Assembly: GCF_019429525.1 (NCBI RefSeq)
Contig: NZ_JAHXZL010000011.1
Coordinates: 124,001-188,000, forward strand
Source: Sphingomonas folli
GTDB lineage: Bacteria > Pseudomonadota > Alphaproteobacteria > Sphingomonadales > Sphingomonadaceae
DNA length: 64,000 bases
Direction of reading: 5' to 3'
In this document: positions 44,048 through 53,840 of the stretch, in pieces
How the letters are laid out: each line of letters begins with the position of its first letter
Position numbering within the stretch: the first letter of the stretch is position 1
Position numbers and translations under genes: made by a program
Notes under the pieces: generated by a model
The model's database searches: none
What the model was told of the DNA's origin: nothing
The model's input: the letters and a program-made list of their open reading frames with translations, nothing else

Positions 44048-45072
44048 GCGCGGTCGCCGCCGCCCCGCGCACCTTCACCGGCGTCGAGCGCGCCGCGGTG
44101 CTGATGATGCTCGTCGGCGAGGAGGAGGCCGCCGCGATCCTGCAGAAGCTGGATCCCGAGGAGGTCCGCAAGCTGGGCAGCGCGATGTTCGCGGTGGCCG
44201 ACGTCAGCGAGCAGGAAGTGGAGCTGGTGCTCGACGATTTCGTCGGGCGCGCGCGCGAGCGCACCGGGATCACCTTCAACCCCGGCCCCAAGGTGGAGGC
44301 GGTGATGACCCGCGCGCTCGGCCGCGAGAAGGCCGAGAGCGTGCTGGCGCAGATCACCCCGGCCGAGGCGGTGTGCGAAATCGACCTGCTCGACTGGCTC
44401 GACGCCAGCGAGATCGCCACCATGCTCGACAAGGAGCACCCGCAGATCGCCGCGGTGCTGATCGCCAACCTCGATCCCGCGGTCGGCGGCCAGGTGCTCG
44501 AGCTGCTGCCCGAGGCGGTCCAGCCCGACATCCTCCACCGCATCGCCAAGCTCGGCCCGATCACCCCCGAGGCGGTCGAGACGCTGCGCACGCTGATCGC
44601 GTCGCGCAGCGGCGGCGGCGGCAGCGGCGGCGGCCCGGTCGGCGGGCTGCAGCTCGGCGGCGCGCGCGAGGCGGCCAAGATCCTCCAGGGCGCGCGCAAG
44701 GCGACCGAGCAGCGCGTCATGCCCAAGCTGCTCAAGATGGACCGCGACATCGCGCGCCAGATCGAGGAGGCGATGTTCGTCTTCGACAACCTGCTCGAGC
44801 TCGACGACAAGTCGCTGGGCACGCTGATCCGCAACGTCGACGGCGACACGCTGACCCGCGCGCTTAAGGGCGTGGAGGAAGCGGCACGCAACCGCATCCT
44901 CGGCTGCATGTCGGCGCGCGCCGCGGCGGGCATCCGCGACGACATGGAGGCGCGCGGCCCGATGAAGCTGAGCGAGGTGCTCGAGGCGCAGAAGGTGATC
45001 ATCCAGATCGCGCGCAACCTCGCCAAGGACGGCACGATCAACATGGGGGCAGGCGACGACGATTATGTCTGA
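44044..45072 (+). CDS. fliG: Flagellar motor switch protein FliG
   Basis: A 342-residue protein from GTG 44044, overlapping fliF by 4 bp. It has FTGVERAAVLMMLVGEEEAAAILQKLDPEEVRKLG, the middle-domain EHPQIAAVLIANLD motif, and the C-terminal torque region FVFDNLLELDDKSLGTLIRNVDGDTLTRALKG with the charged residues that meet MotA. A Gly/Ser linker GGGGSGGG precedes the C-terminal domain. It acts in the rotor on the cytoplasmic face of the MS ring. Confidence 0.96.
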   Translation: MSAVAAAPRTFTGVERAAVLMMLVGEEEAAAILQKLDPEEVRKLGSAMFAVADVSEQEVELVLDDFVGRARERTGITFNPGPKVEAVMTRALGREKAESVLAQITPAEAVCEIDLLDWLDASEIATMLDKEHPQIAAVLIANLDPAVGGQVLELLPEAVQPDILHRIAKLGPITPEAVETLRTLIASRSGGGGSGGGPVGGLQLGGAREAAKILQGARKATEQRVMPKLLKMDRDIARQIEEAMFVFDNLLELDDKSLGTLIRNVDGDTLTRALKGVEEAARNRILGCMSARAAAGIRDDMEARGPMKLSEVLEAQKVIIQIARNLAKDGTINMGAGDDDYV

Positions 45073-45811
45073 GGCGACGTTCGTCATCGGGCTGCCGGCA
45101 CGCGCCGACGCGGCCGCCACCACGCGCGCGCGCGCGCAGTCCGAGTCCACCGGCGGCTTCACGCCCGCCGACCTGATCGCGCGGATCGAGCAGGCGTTCG
45201 GTGCGCGTTCGCCCGAGACCGGCGCCGGCGCGGAGGAGCCGCGCCATTTCGCCCCGGCCGACCCGGGCAGCGACCCGACCGCGGGCTGGGACATGCTCGA
45301 CCCCGCCGCGCAGCCCCCCGCCTGCCTCGAGCAGGTCGAGGCGGCGCGCGCGGAAGGCTATGAGGAGGGCTTCGCCGCCGCCGCGCACGCCGCGCAGGCC
45401 GAGGCGACCCGCGACCGCGCGCTGCTCGACGGCGTCGCCGCGCAGCTGCGTGGCGGCGGCGCGATCGACCGCGCCGCGCTGGCCGAGGCGCTGCGCCGCA
45501 CCGTGCTGACGCTCGTCACCGCATTGGTGGGCGAGACCGGCGTCTCCGGTCCGCTGCTGGCCGCGCGCGTCGAGGGGGCGGTCGACCTGCTCGCCGACGC
45601 GAGCGAGTCGGCGATGCTGCGGGTCAACCCCGACGACCTCTCGCTCCTCGCCGGACTTCTGCCCGGGACGATCTTCCCGGTCGGCGACGCGCAGGTGGCG
45701 CGCGGCAGCTTCGTGCTGGAGGCGGCCTCGACCATCGTCGAGGACGGCCCCGCGCTGTGGATGGAGCAGCTGACGGCGGCGATCGAGCGCGCGGCGGTGC
45801 CCGCGTGCTGA
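45065..45811 (+). CDS. fliH: FliH-like flagellar export stator
   Basis: A 248-residue protein overlapping fliG by 8 bp. The N-terminal half is low-complexity. ARAEGYEEGFAAAAHAAQAEATRDRALLDGVAAQLRG is the GxxxG-like helical region of FliH, and the C-terminal half (LRVNPDDLSLLAGLLPG, GSFVLEAASTIVEDGPALWMEQL) matches the ATPase-binding domain. It regulates the FliI ATPase. Identity is supported by location between fliG and fliI. Confidence 0.85.
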   Translation: MSEATFVIGLPARADAAATTRARAQSESTGGFTPADLIARIEQAFGARSPETGAGAEEPRHFAPADPGSDPTAGWDMLDPAAQPPACLEQVEAARAEGYEEGFAAAAHAAQAEATRDRALLDGVAAQLRGGGAIDRAALAEALRRTVLTLVTALVGETGVSGPLLAARVEGAVDLLADASESAMLRVNPDDLSLLAGLLPGTIFPVGDAQVARGSFVLEAASTIVEDGPALWMEQLTAAIERAAVPAC

Positions 45812-47136
45812 ACCGCTTCGCCGACGACTATCTCGCCACCTTGGCCGAGGCCGCGCCGCGCTTCGCCGCGAAGGTCTCCGGCCGGCTGTCGTCCTATGAC
45901 GGGCTGCTGATGGAGGCGGTCGGGCTGTCGCTCCCGGTCGGCACCGTGTGCCGCATCGGCGCCGCGGGCACCGCGCAGGTCGAGGCCGAGGTGATCGGCT
46001 TCCGCAACGGCCGCACGCTGATGATGAACCTGGGTGGCCCCGCCGCGCTGCTGCCCAACGCCCCCGTGCGCCCGCTCGGCGCGCCCGGCGAGGCCGAGGT
46101 CGGCGCCGCGCTGCTCGGCCGAGTCGTCGACGGCTCGGGCGCGCCCATCGACGGGCTCGGCCCGATCCGCGGCGCGGGGCGCTGGCCACTCGCGGGCCAC
46201 GTGCAGTCGCCGCTCGACCGCGGCCGCGTGCTCGCCCCGCTCGACGTCGGCGTGCGCGCGATCAACGGGCTGCTCACCGTCGGCCAGGGCCAGCGCGTCG
46301 GCATCATGGCGGGCTCGGGCGTCGGGAAGTCGGTGCTGCTCGGCATGATGGTGCGCGCGGCGCAGGCCGACGTGATCGTGATCGGGCTGATCGGCGAGCG
46401 CTCGCGCGAGGTCGCCGACTTCCTCGAGACCAAGGTGGCGGGCGCGGCGCGCCAGCGCGCGGTGGTCGTCGCGGTGCCCGCCAACCACTCGCCCGTGCTG
46501 CGCATCCGCGGCGCCCTGCGCGCCACCGCGATCGCCGAGGCGTTCCGCGCCGAGGGCAAGAAGGTGCTGCTGATCATCGACTCGCTCACCCGCGTGGCGC
46601 ACGCCGGGCGCGAGATCGGGCTGGCGCTGGGCGAGCCCGCCTCGGCGCGCGGCTATCCCCCGTCCGCGATCGCGATGCTGCCCAATTTGATCGAGCGCGC
46701 CGGCTCGGACGTGAACACCGGCGGCTCGATCACCGCGATCTACACCGTGCTGGCGGACGGTGACGACGGCAACGACCCGGTGGTCGACTCGGCGCGCTCG
46801 ATCCTCGACGGCCATATCGTGCTGAGCCGCGCGATGGCGGAGCGCGCGGTCTATCCCGCGATCGACGTCTCCAAGTCGGTCAGCCGCGTGATGAACGACA
46901 TCGTGCCCGCCGAGCACCAGCAGGCCGCGCGCGCGCTGCGCCGCCATCTCGCCACCTATGAGGAGAATCGCGACCTCGTGCTGATGGGCGCCTATCGCTC
47001 GGGCAGCGACGCCGCGATCGACAATGCCATCGCCTATCACCCCGCGATCACTGAGTTCATCCGGCAGGAGACCGCGCAGGTGGTGCCGCTGGAGGACGCC
47101 GCGGCCGAGCTGGTCGGCGTGTTCGGCGATGGCTGA
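45805..47136 (+). CDS. fliI: Flagellum-specific export ATPase FliI
   Basis: About 443 residues from GTG 45805, overlapping the fliH stop by 7 bp. It is an F1-beta-like ATPase with Walker A MAGSGVGKSVLLGM, the GERSREV motif, KKVLLIIDSLTRVAHAGREIGLALGEPASARGYPPS, and GGSITAIYTVLADGDDGNDPV. FliI energises and unloads export substrates at the FlhA gate. The ATG upstream at 45757 lies inside fliH and gives no family-like N-terminus. Confidence 0.95.
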   Translation: MLNRFADDYLATLAEAAPRFAAKVSGRLSSYDGLLMEAVGLSLPVGTVCRIGAAGTAQVEAEVIGFRNGRTLMMNLGGPAALLPNAPVRPLGAPGEAEVGAALLGRVVDGSGAPIDGLGPIRGAGRWPLAGHVQSPLDRGRVLAPLDVGVRAINGLLTVGQGQRVGIMAGSGVGKSVLLGMMVRAAQADVIVIGLIGERSREVADFLETKVAGAARQRAVVVAVPANHSPVLRIRGALRATAIAEAFRAEGKKVLLIIDSLTRVAHAGREIGLALGEPASARGYPPSAIAMLPNLIERAGSDVNTGGSITAIYTVLADGDDGNDPVVDSARSILDGHIVLSRAMAERAVYPAIDVSKSVSRVMNDIVPAEHQQAARALRRHLATYEENRDLVLMGAYRSGSDAAIDNAIAYHPAITEFIRQETAQVVPLEDAAAELVGVFGDG

Positions 47137-47539
47137 CGCCGCGCGGCTCAAGCGGCTGCACCGCGTGCGCACGCTCCAGCTCGGGCTGGCGCGCGCCGAC
47201 GAGGCGCGCGCCCGCGCGCAGTTGTCGAGCGAGACCCAGCTGGCGCACCGCATCGGCCAGCTGGTCGACGCGGTGGCGCCGGTGCCGACCGCGGCGACGG
47301 GCGCGGTGAACCTCGCCGCGGCGGCGCATTTCCGCGAGCGGCTGCAGCGCTCGGCCGAGGCGGCGGTGAACCGCGTGCGCATGGCCGAGCAGCACGCCGA
47401 GCGCAGCGGCGCGGCGACGCGATCGGCCAAGCGCGACCAGAATGCGGTGGAGAAACTGATCGACCGCCGGCGCGCCGAGGACGTGCGCGCCGAGATGAAG
47501 GCGCTGGAGGACGCGCCCGCGCCGGCGCCGCGGCGGTAG
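47129..47539 (+). CDS. FliJ-like flagellar export protein
   Basis: A 136-residue protein from ATG 47129, overlapping fliI by 8 bp. It is almost entirely helical and charged (LKRLHRVRTLQLGLARADEARARAQ, FRERLQRSAEAAVNRVRMAEQHAERSG), as in the coiled-coil FliJ stalk that links FliI to FlhA. Sequence is weakly conserved, so the call leans on position and coiled-coil pattern. Confidence 0.78.
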   Translation: MADAARLKRLHRVRTLQLGLARADEARARAQLSSETQLAHRIGQLVDAVAPVPTAATGAVNLAAAAHFRERLQRSAEAAVNRVRMAEQHAERSGAATRSAKRDQNAVEKLIDRRRAEDVRAEMKALEDAPAPAPRR

Positions 47540-47558
47540 GGGGGCGGTGGGCGCCCTC

Positions 47559-47612
47559 CTGTTCCCCGGTGCAGGCCGGGGCCCAGGTGGAAGGTGTCGG
47601 TGGGAGACACGG
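47559..47612. repeat. Half element of the GGGGCCCA repeat family
   Basis: GTTCCCCGGTGCAGGCCGGG followed by GCCCAGGTGG matches the left arm of the palindromic family seen at 33984, but the inverted right arm is missing. The AT-richer toxin-like region begins just after it, so truncation at an insertion boundary is possible. Confidence 0.65.
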
Positions 47613-47678
47613 AAGGCCTGCCCAATTTCGCCCCTCCACCGCCTGCCGGCTCGACCGATCACTGACGCTCGTCGAGCG

Positions 47679-48101
47679 TCAGTCGCCGCTCACCTCGCCC
47701 AGGTCATCCTTCAGCTTCGCCCTGACGCGACGACGCCGAGCGTCCCTGATCAGGTCGCTGATCTCGTCGAGCAGCACAATCCCATCTTCGGCCTGCCCCG
47801 TCTTCATATCGGGATCTGCTTCGAACAGTGCCTTGGCACGCGCGGACATGTCGATCGCCCTGGCGTAGCTATCCTCGCCGAGCTTCTCTCGCACGAGTTC
47901 TAGGCCATTGTTCAGCTCATAAAAATCAGCCTCGAGGAATGTTTCCGGGAAGTAGCCGGTTTTCTTTTTAAACTTTCTTGGGACATGCAATACCATCGCC
48001 CCGAGTTGGTCGTATATCTCTCCCAACGTTTTTGGTATATATGGACCTGGTATAGTGATGGAACTACGGTAAAAATATTCCTCTTCCTCGATGTCGCTCA
48101 T
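47679..48101 (-). CDS. Candidate immunity protein, unknown family
   Basis: A 140-residue acidic protein (MSDIEEEEYFYRSSITIPG, AEDGIVLLDEISDLIRDA). No known domain is recognised. It starts inside the stop codon of the toxin-like gene (ATGA overlap), and its base composition is far less GC-rich than the surrounding genes. Small size, acidity and coupling to a nuclease-like protein are what an immunity partner would show; function is inferred only. Confidence 0.65.
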   Translation of the reverse strand: MSDIEEEEYFYRSSITIPGPYIPKTLGEIYDQLGAMVLHVPRKFKKKTGYFPETFLEADFYELNNGLELVREKLGEDSYARAIDMSARAKALFEADPDMKTGQAEDGIVLLDEISDLIRDARRRRVRAKLKDDLGEVSGD

Positions 48102-49168
48102 TTCACTGGTCTCCTGATGATGTATGATCCGCCTTCCTTTACCGGTCTGACAATGACGATTGCCGATGGCCGAGACCGCCCGCGGAAAAAATCTCTTATC
48201 TGACCATCAGACATTCTTTTCTCGCGCAATGTCACGTCAAAGAACACATCTCCTATCCGCATGTCGGGGATGCGGTATCCTTGACCATCATGCATATATT
48301 CTCGACGATTTACTGCTACCGCGCCACGGCCGCCCGCATCAACACCCGCCAAATTAAATTTTGCCCTAAGTTCTTTTCTAACTTCCTGGTCCATATAGTT
48401 GCCTAAGGCTTCTCGATTGTGAAGCCGGACGCGCAAAGATGAGCTTTGCATTAGGCTGGCACCATCAGCATATGCCTCCTCGGCGACCTGCTGCATCTTA
48501 CGCAGTCCTTCGAGTTGCAAGGGCTGAAGGTCGCCTTTCACGCGCATTATGGTGAGTGCGCGGTCAAACCGTAGATCGTCGAGGAGACGGCGCTGCCCGT
48601 CCGCTGTCGAAGGAAACCCAAAGGATTGATAGACAAACTTCGGGTCCAGCGCTTGGATGTCAGCGAAAATCTTTTCCGCCTGCGCGCGCATGAGCGTAGT
48701 TCGGACCGCCGCACCTGGGCCTGTGATGCCGAAGAACCCGTCGAAGGGGGCGAGCACTGACCCAGCCGGTGAGTTACGCAGGATCGGCAGCTCATCCAGG
48801 ATCATCGGATCCTCGAAGGCGCGGATGTTGCCGCCGCGCGTCTCGGGCGGCTCCGGCGCGCCGATCGGGATCAGCGTCGGACCCGGCTCGCCCGGCCGGT
48901 AGACCCCGTCCGAGCGGACGATACCGCCGCCCTCTCCCGCGCCACCGCCCTCTCCCACTCGCTCCGACGGCCCGTCGCGCGCCGCCGCCGCGCCGCCCGG
49001 ACCGGAGGTGAAGCGACCGTCGCGCGGGTCGTGCCAGGGGTTGAACTTCAGCTCGACGCCGTCGTCGCGGCGCGTCGGGATCCGCCCCGTCCGTATCCAG
49101 ATCGAGAATAAGCGCCGTCGTTCGGCGGGGCTCACCCCCGCCGGTATCCATGCCCGGTCCAAGTTCAT
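48098..49168 (-). CDS. Candidate polymorphic-toxin-like protein with nuclease-type C-terminus
   Basis: About 356 residues from ATG 49168. Near the N-terminus stands KFNPWHDPRDGRFTSGPGG (41-59), resembling the FNP..RD..GRWT linkers that precede toxin domains in some phage-head-like and secreted proteins. Gly- and Pro-rich spacers follow (60-110). The C-terminal 150 residues are helical, then end in YRIPDMRIGDVFFDVTLREK (298-317), a pattern like PD-(D/E)xK nuclease cores (PD 301-302, D311, K317). No signal peptide. GC falls sharply in the second half. Function is inferred. Confidence 0.65.
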   Translation of the reverse strand: MNLDRAWIPAGVSPAERRRLFSIWIRTGRIPTRRDDGVELKFNPWHDPRDGRFTSGPGGAAAARDGPSERVGEGGGAGEGGGIVRSDGVYRPGEPGPTLIPIGAPEPPETRGGNIRAFEDPMILDELPILRNSPAGSVLAPFDGFFGITGPGAAVRTTLMRAQAEKIFADIQALDPKFVYQSFGFPSTADGQRRLLDDLRFDRALTIMRVKGDLQPLQLEGLRKMQQVAEEAYADGASLMQSSSLRVRLHNREALGNYMDQEVRKELRAKFNLAGVDAGGRGAVAVNRREYMHDGQGYRIPDMRIGDVFFDVTLREKRMSDGQIRDFFRGRSRPSAIVIVRPVKEGGSYIIRRPVK

Positions 49169-49182
49169 CGTGTCGCCCCGCT

Positions 49183-49302
49183 CTACAGACGCGGCCGGAA
49201 CATCTGAGCAACATTCTCCAACAAGGCAATCGCCGATGGCGTGCGATCGCCGCGGCGGGTCAGCGTGCCCGGGCGAACGCGATCCAGCGTAGGCCGCGCC
49301 AT
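49183..49302 (-). pseudogene. Possible gene remnant upstream of the toxin-like gene
   Basis: A 39-residue frame (MARPTLDRVRPGTLTRRGDR, TPSAIALLENVAQMFRPRL) ending 15 bp before the toxin-like start. Its end reads like the C-terminus of a folded protein, while the segment upstream reads better in another frame (LDAISQPLTDARR). That suggests a frameshifted or truncated gene. Family not recognised. Confidence 0.3.
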
Positions 49303-49685
49303 CACCAGCGGTCCGTCGCCGGGCGTCGTGCCCCGCCATCGCGCCGGTCGGCGTTCGCCGGCAACGCCGCGCGTCGGTGAGCGGCTGGCTGATCGCATCG
49401 AGCCGCGGGCTGCTTCCCCCGGCATTCCCGTGGCGCAGCCCCCGCCCCACGCGCGCCGCGAGCGTGGCGGGACGGCCACAGCCTCGCCCGATCTCCGCCA
49501 CAATGGCGGGATCGCGTTCATCCCGCCGACAGAAAGCGTGTCAGTTCGGCCACACCTCGCGCCGACGTGCGACCGCCGCGTCTTTTTACAGCAACCAAGC
49601 CCCGCCCGCGCGGTTCAGTGGGTCCCCGGTCCGGGCGCCTGCGGCGTCACACACCGGACAACGAAACTGATCTTGAGGAATCCGT
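49303..49685. other. Gap between the toxin-like region and the porin-like gene
   Basis: About 380 bp, possibly including degraded coding DNA on the minus strand. It must carry the promoter of the gene at 49686. No repeat element or RNA gene is recognisable. Confidence 0.4.
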
Positions 49686-50300
49686 ATGCGTAAGCTCGTT
49701 CTTGCGGCCGTCGCCGCGTCCGCCGCGTTCGTCGCCACCCCCTCGCTGGCGCAGGACGCCACCGCGACCGACACCAGCGCCCCGGTCGACACCTCGACCG
49801 CACAGGCCCCCGACGGCACCAAGGCGTTCGGCTTCGAGCCCTATGTCGCGGTGCGCGGCGGCTGGGAGGAGTTCCAGACCGACAGCGTCGCCGGCGCGCC
49901 GCAACAGAACAAGCTGAACGGCTCGCTGGTCGAGGGCCTGGTCGGCGCCAACGTGCCGCTCGGCGCCTTCTTCGTCGGTGCCGAGGGCAACGTCGCCAAG
50001 GGCATCTCGGGCGACATCGACTGGCAGTACGGCGCCGCCGGCCGCTTCGGCCTGCGCGCCGGCGAGAGCGGCCTGATCTACGGCAAGGTCGGCTACCAGT
50101 GGGTCAATTTCGACAAGCGCGTGAACACCGACCGCGACTTCCACGACGTCACCTACGGCATCGGCTTCGAGGTCGGCCCGAAGGAGATCGGTCTCGGCGG
50201 CCTGACCGGCAACTCGGGCATCCGCCTGCGCGGCGAGGTCTCGACCTTCGGCTGGACCAACAGCTTCCGCCCGACGCTCGGCATCGTGGCGCACTTCTGA
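49686..50300 (+). CDS. Outer-membrane beta-barrel protein, opacity-porin type
   Basis: A 204-residue protein with a signal peptide (MRKLVLAAVAASAAFVATPSLAQ) and an 8-strand-type barrel pattern: YVAVRGGWEEF, GSLVEGLVGANVPLGAFFVGAEGNVAKG, YGKVGYQWVNFD, IRLRGEVSTFGW. It ends in FRPTLGIVAHF, a terminal Phe typical of outer-membrane proteins. Ala/Thr-rich spacer at 23-45. Probably a small structural or adhesion-like porin. Translation start has TTGAGGAA upstream. Confidence 0.85.
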   Translation: MRKLVLAAVAASAAFVATPSLAQDATATDTSAPVDTSTAQAPDGTKAFGFEPYVAVRGGWEEFQTDSVAGAPQQNKLNGSLVEGLVGANVPLGAFFVGAEGNVAKGISGDIDWQYGAAGRFGLRAGESGLIYGKVGYQWVNFDKRVNTDRDFHDVTYGIGFEVGPKEIGLGGLTGNSGIRLRGEVSTFGWTNSFRPTLGIVAHF

Positions 50301-50711
50301 TCCCGGCTTCGGTCGCGAAGGGAGCCTAGCGCGACCGACCGCACCAGTGGCGTTCCCGTGCGGGGGAGAGAGGGGCGGGGCCGGCGACGGTCCCGCCCTT
50401 TGCTCGTCCGGCGAGGGCGCGTCCTACCCGCTCCGTCAGGGTCCGATCCCTCCGAGCGGACCCGTGCTCCCGCGCAGGGGAGCCCCGGGCCATGGGCGGC
50501 GACCTTGGTGGTCCTGGGCTCCGGCGTGACGGCCGTGACGCTGGGCTCCTGCGTCCGCAGGAGCATCCCGCTGACCCACATCAGATGGATCAGCCTCTAG
50601 AAGGCTCCCTCCGCGACACTCTTCCGCCTCGCAGGCAGCATCGATAACCGATAGGCGACGTCCCGCCGGTGAGGGAAAGGACGCGGTCGCACCCTCGCGG
50701 GCGGCGCCGCC
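50301..50711. other. Repeat-bearing convergent gap
   Basis: 410 bp between the convergent porin-like gene and uup. It contains the repeat at about 50463-50600 (reverse of 4670-4795) and GC-rich sequence without a credible gene. It may hold terminators for both genes. Confidence 0.55.
50463..50600 (-). repeat. Dispersed intergenic repeat, reverse copy of 4670-4795
   Basis: The left half holds GTGCTCCCGCGCAGGGGAGC. TCCTGGGCTCCGGCG, GGGCTCCTGCG and ATCAGATGGATCAGCCTCTAG follow. The reverse complement (CTAGAGGCTGATCCATCTGA, TAGGAGCCCAG-like and CCGGAGCCCAGGA blocks) lines up with 4670-4795. Confidence 0.7.
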
Positions 50712-52496
<1,785 letters not shown>

Positions 52497-52547
52497 GGCG
52501 CGGACCTAGGTGGCGGGGGCGCGGCTGGCAATGGCGCGGGGTCCGCT

Positions 52548-52612
52548 CGCGGGGCGCCGCTCGCGGGGCGCCGCCAGCGGGGCGCCGCCAGCGGGGCGCC
52601 GCTCGCGGAACG
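52548..52612. repeat. Short tandem repeat, about 16-bp unit, four copies
   Basis: Units of the form GCTCGCGGGGCGCCGC and GCCAGCGGGGCGCCGC are repeated head to tail between uup and the PCuAC gene. Each unit contains GGCGCC, so the array can also fold. Copy number may vary between strains. Confidence 0.85.
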
Positions 52613-52706
52613 GGGGCGAGAGCCCGCGGGCGACGCGACGGCGCGGGCGAGCGCGGCTTGCCGGACAAGGCGGGGGCACCTACACCCCAGCGTCGAGGAG
52701 ACGAGA

Positions 52707-53159
52707 GTGACCCCACGCTGGACCTTCGCCGCGCCCGTGCTGCTGGCCGCATCGCTCGCCGCCTGCTCCGCGCAGCCGAGCGCGCCGGTCGCGGGGGACG
52801 CCTATGTCCGGCTCGCGGCGGTGCCGGGCCGGCCGGCGGCGGGCTATTTCCTGCTCCACGGCGGCGCCGCGGACGCGACGCTGGTGCAGGTCGAGGCACC
52901 CGGCGCGGCGCGGACCGAGCTCCACGCCAGTCGCATGACCGGCAACCGCATGGCCACGATGGACTCGCTGCCGAGCGTGCGCGTGCCCGCGCGCGGCAGC
53001 GTCGCCTTCGCGCCGGGGGCACAGCACGTCATGCTGTTCGGCCTGCCCGCCAGCGTCGCGGCGGGAAGCACGCTGCCGCTGACGCTGCGCTTCGAGGACG
53101 GCAGCGCGGTGCGCGCCGACGCGCGCGTGATCGCGGCGGGCGATGCCGCGCCGGAGTGA
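52707..53159 (+). CDS. PCuAC-type periplasmic copper chaperone lipoprotein
   Basis: A 150-residue protein from GTG 52707 behind GGAGACGAGA. The lipobox LAASLAAC gives a lipidated N-terminus. The PCuAC domain shows AYVRLAAVPGRPAAGYFLLHGG, the copper ligands in TELHASRMTGNRMATMDSL and the closing GAQHVMLFGL (H-x-M). It likely delivers Cu(I) to cytochrome oxidase or related sites in the periplasm. Usual partners (SCO, CtaG) are not adjacent here. Confidence 0.9.
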   Translation: MTPRWTFAAPVLLAASLAACSAQPSAPVAGDAYVRLAAVPGRPAAGYFLLHGGAADATLVQVEAPGAARTELHASRMTGNRMATMDSLPSVRVPARGSVAFAPGAQHVMLFGLPASVAAGSTLPLTLRFEDGSAVRADARVIAAGDAAPE

Positions 53160-53217
53160 GCGCGCGGTGGGCGTGCGCGACATGGCGCCGCCCGTGGTGG
53201 CAGGTGGCGCCGACCTC

Positions 53218-53322
53218 CCCCGCCGTCGCCCGGCGGAGGCCGGGGCCCAGGTGGGGAGGCCGCGGTGAGGCTCACCGGCGTCACCCGACTGGGCCCCGGC
53301 CTCCGCCGGGGCGACGGCGGGA
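53218..53322. repeat. Palindromic dispersed repeat (GGGGCCCA type)
   Basis: CCCGCCGTCGCCCGGCGGAG with GCCGGGGCCCA on the left, and TGGGCCCCGGCCTCCGCCGG with GGCGACGGCGGG on the right: a nearly perfect inverted pair around about 45 bp. It ends just before the start codon of the next gene, so it may fold in that mRNA's leader. Confidence 0.88.
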
Positions 53323-53329
53323 GGGCGCG

Positions 53330-53818
53330 GTGAGCGTTGCTCCCGCGGGCGAAGCGACGCCCGTGACCCGCCCGCTCACCCCCGGCGAGGTCGCGCTGGC
53401 GCGCTCGGTCTACGGCGACTCGATCGACTATGCGCCGGTGCGCCTGGCGCGGCGCACATGGGCCTTCTTCCAGCCGCGCGACGTGGTGATGGCGCCGCGC
53501 GGCACGATCCACTTCCACCCGAGAGGCGAGCTGTGGCGCGACGATTTCGCCGCGGCCCCGCTCGGCCTGCAGGGGCTGTTCGTCCACGAGCTGTGCCACG
53601 TCTGGCAGCACCAGCGCGGCGTGTGCCTGCCGCTCGCGCGCCATCCCTTCTGCCGCTACCATTACACCATCCACCCGGGCTGGCCGCTCGAGCGCTACGG
53701 GCTGGAGCAGCAGGCCGAGATCGTCCGCCACGCCTTCCTGCTGCGTCGCGGCGCCACCGTCGCGGGCGCGCCCGAGCTGGCGCGCTACGAGACGATCCTG
53801 CCGTTCCGCGCGGGGTGA
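53330..53818 (+). CDS. Small HExxH protein ('vgr-related' type), unknown function
   Basis: A 162-residue protein from GTG 53330. It begins RPLTPGEVALARSVYGDSIDYAPVRL and carries FVHELCHVWQHQRG, a complete HExxH zinc-peptidase-type motif, near residue 85, then a Cys/His-rich stretch (ARHPFCRYHYTIHPG). This matches small proteins labelled 'vgr-related' in sphingomonads. No secretion signal or type VI genes are nearby, so that label says little. Peptidase activity is possible but unproven. Confidence 0.7.
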   Translation: MSVAPAGEATPVTRPLTPGEVALARSVYGDSIDYAPVRLARRTWAFFQPRDVVMAPRGTIHFHPRGELWRDDFAAAPLGLQGLFVHELCHVWQHQRGVCLPLARHPFCRYHYTIHPGWPLERYGLEQQAEIVRHAFLLRRGATVAGAPELARYETILPFRAG

Positions 53819-53840
53819 CGCCGCGGCGGCGTGGCGCGAC

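Noticed and set aside
47679..49168. Toxin-like pair considered as a prophage remnant because of its phage-like linker
   Set aside because: No other phage structural, integrase or lysis gene is present in the region.
53330..53818. 'vgr-related' label taken as evidence for type VI secretion
   Set aside because: No tss genes, no VgrG spike or PAAR motifs; only the HExxH-containing small domain is present.
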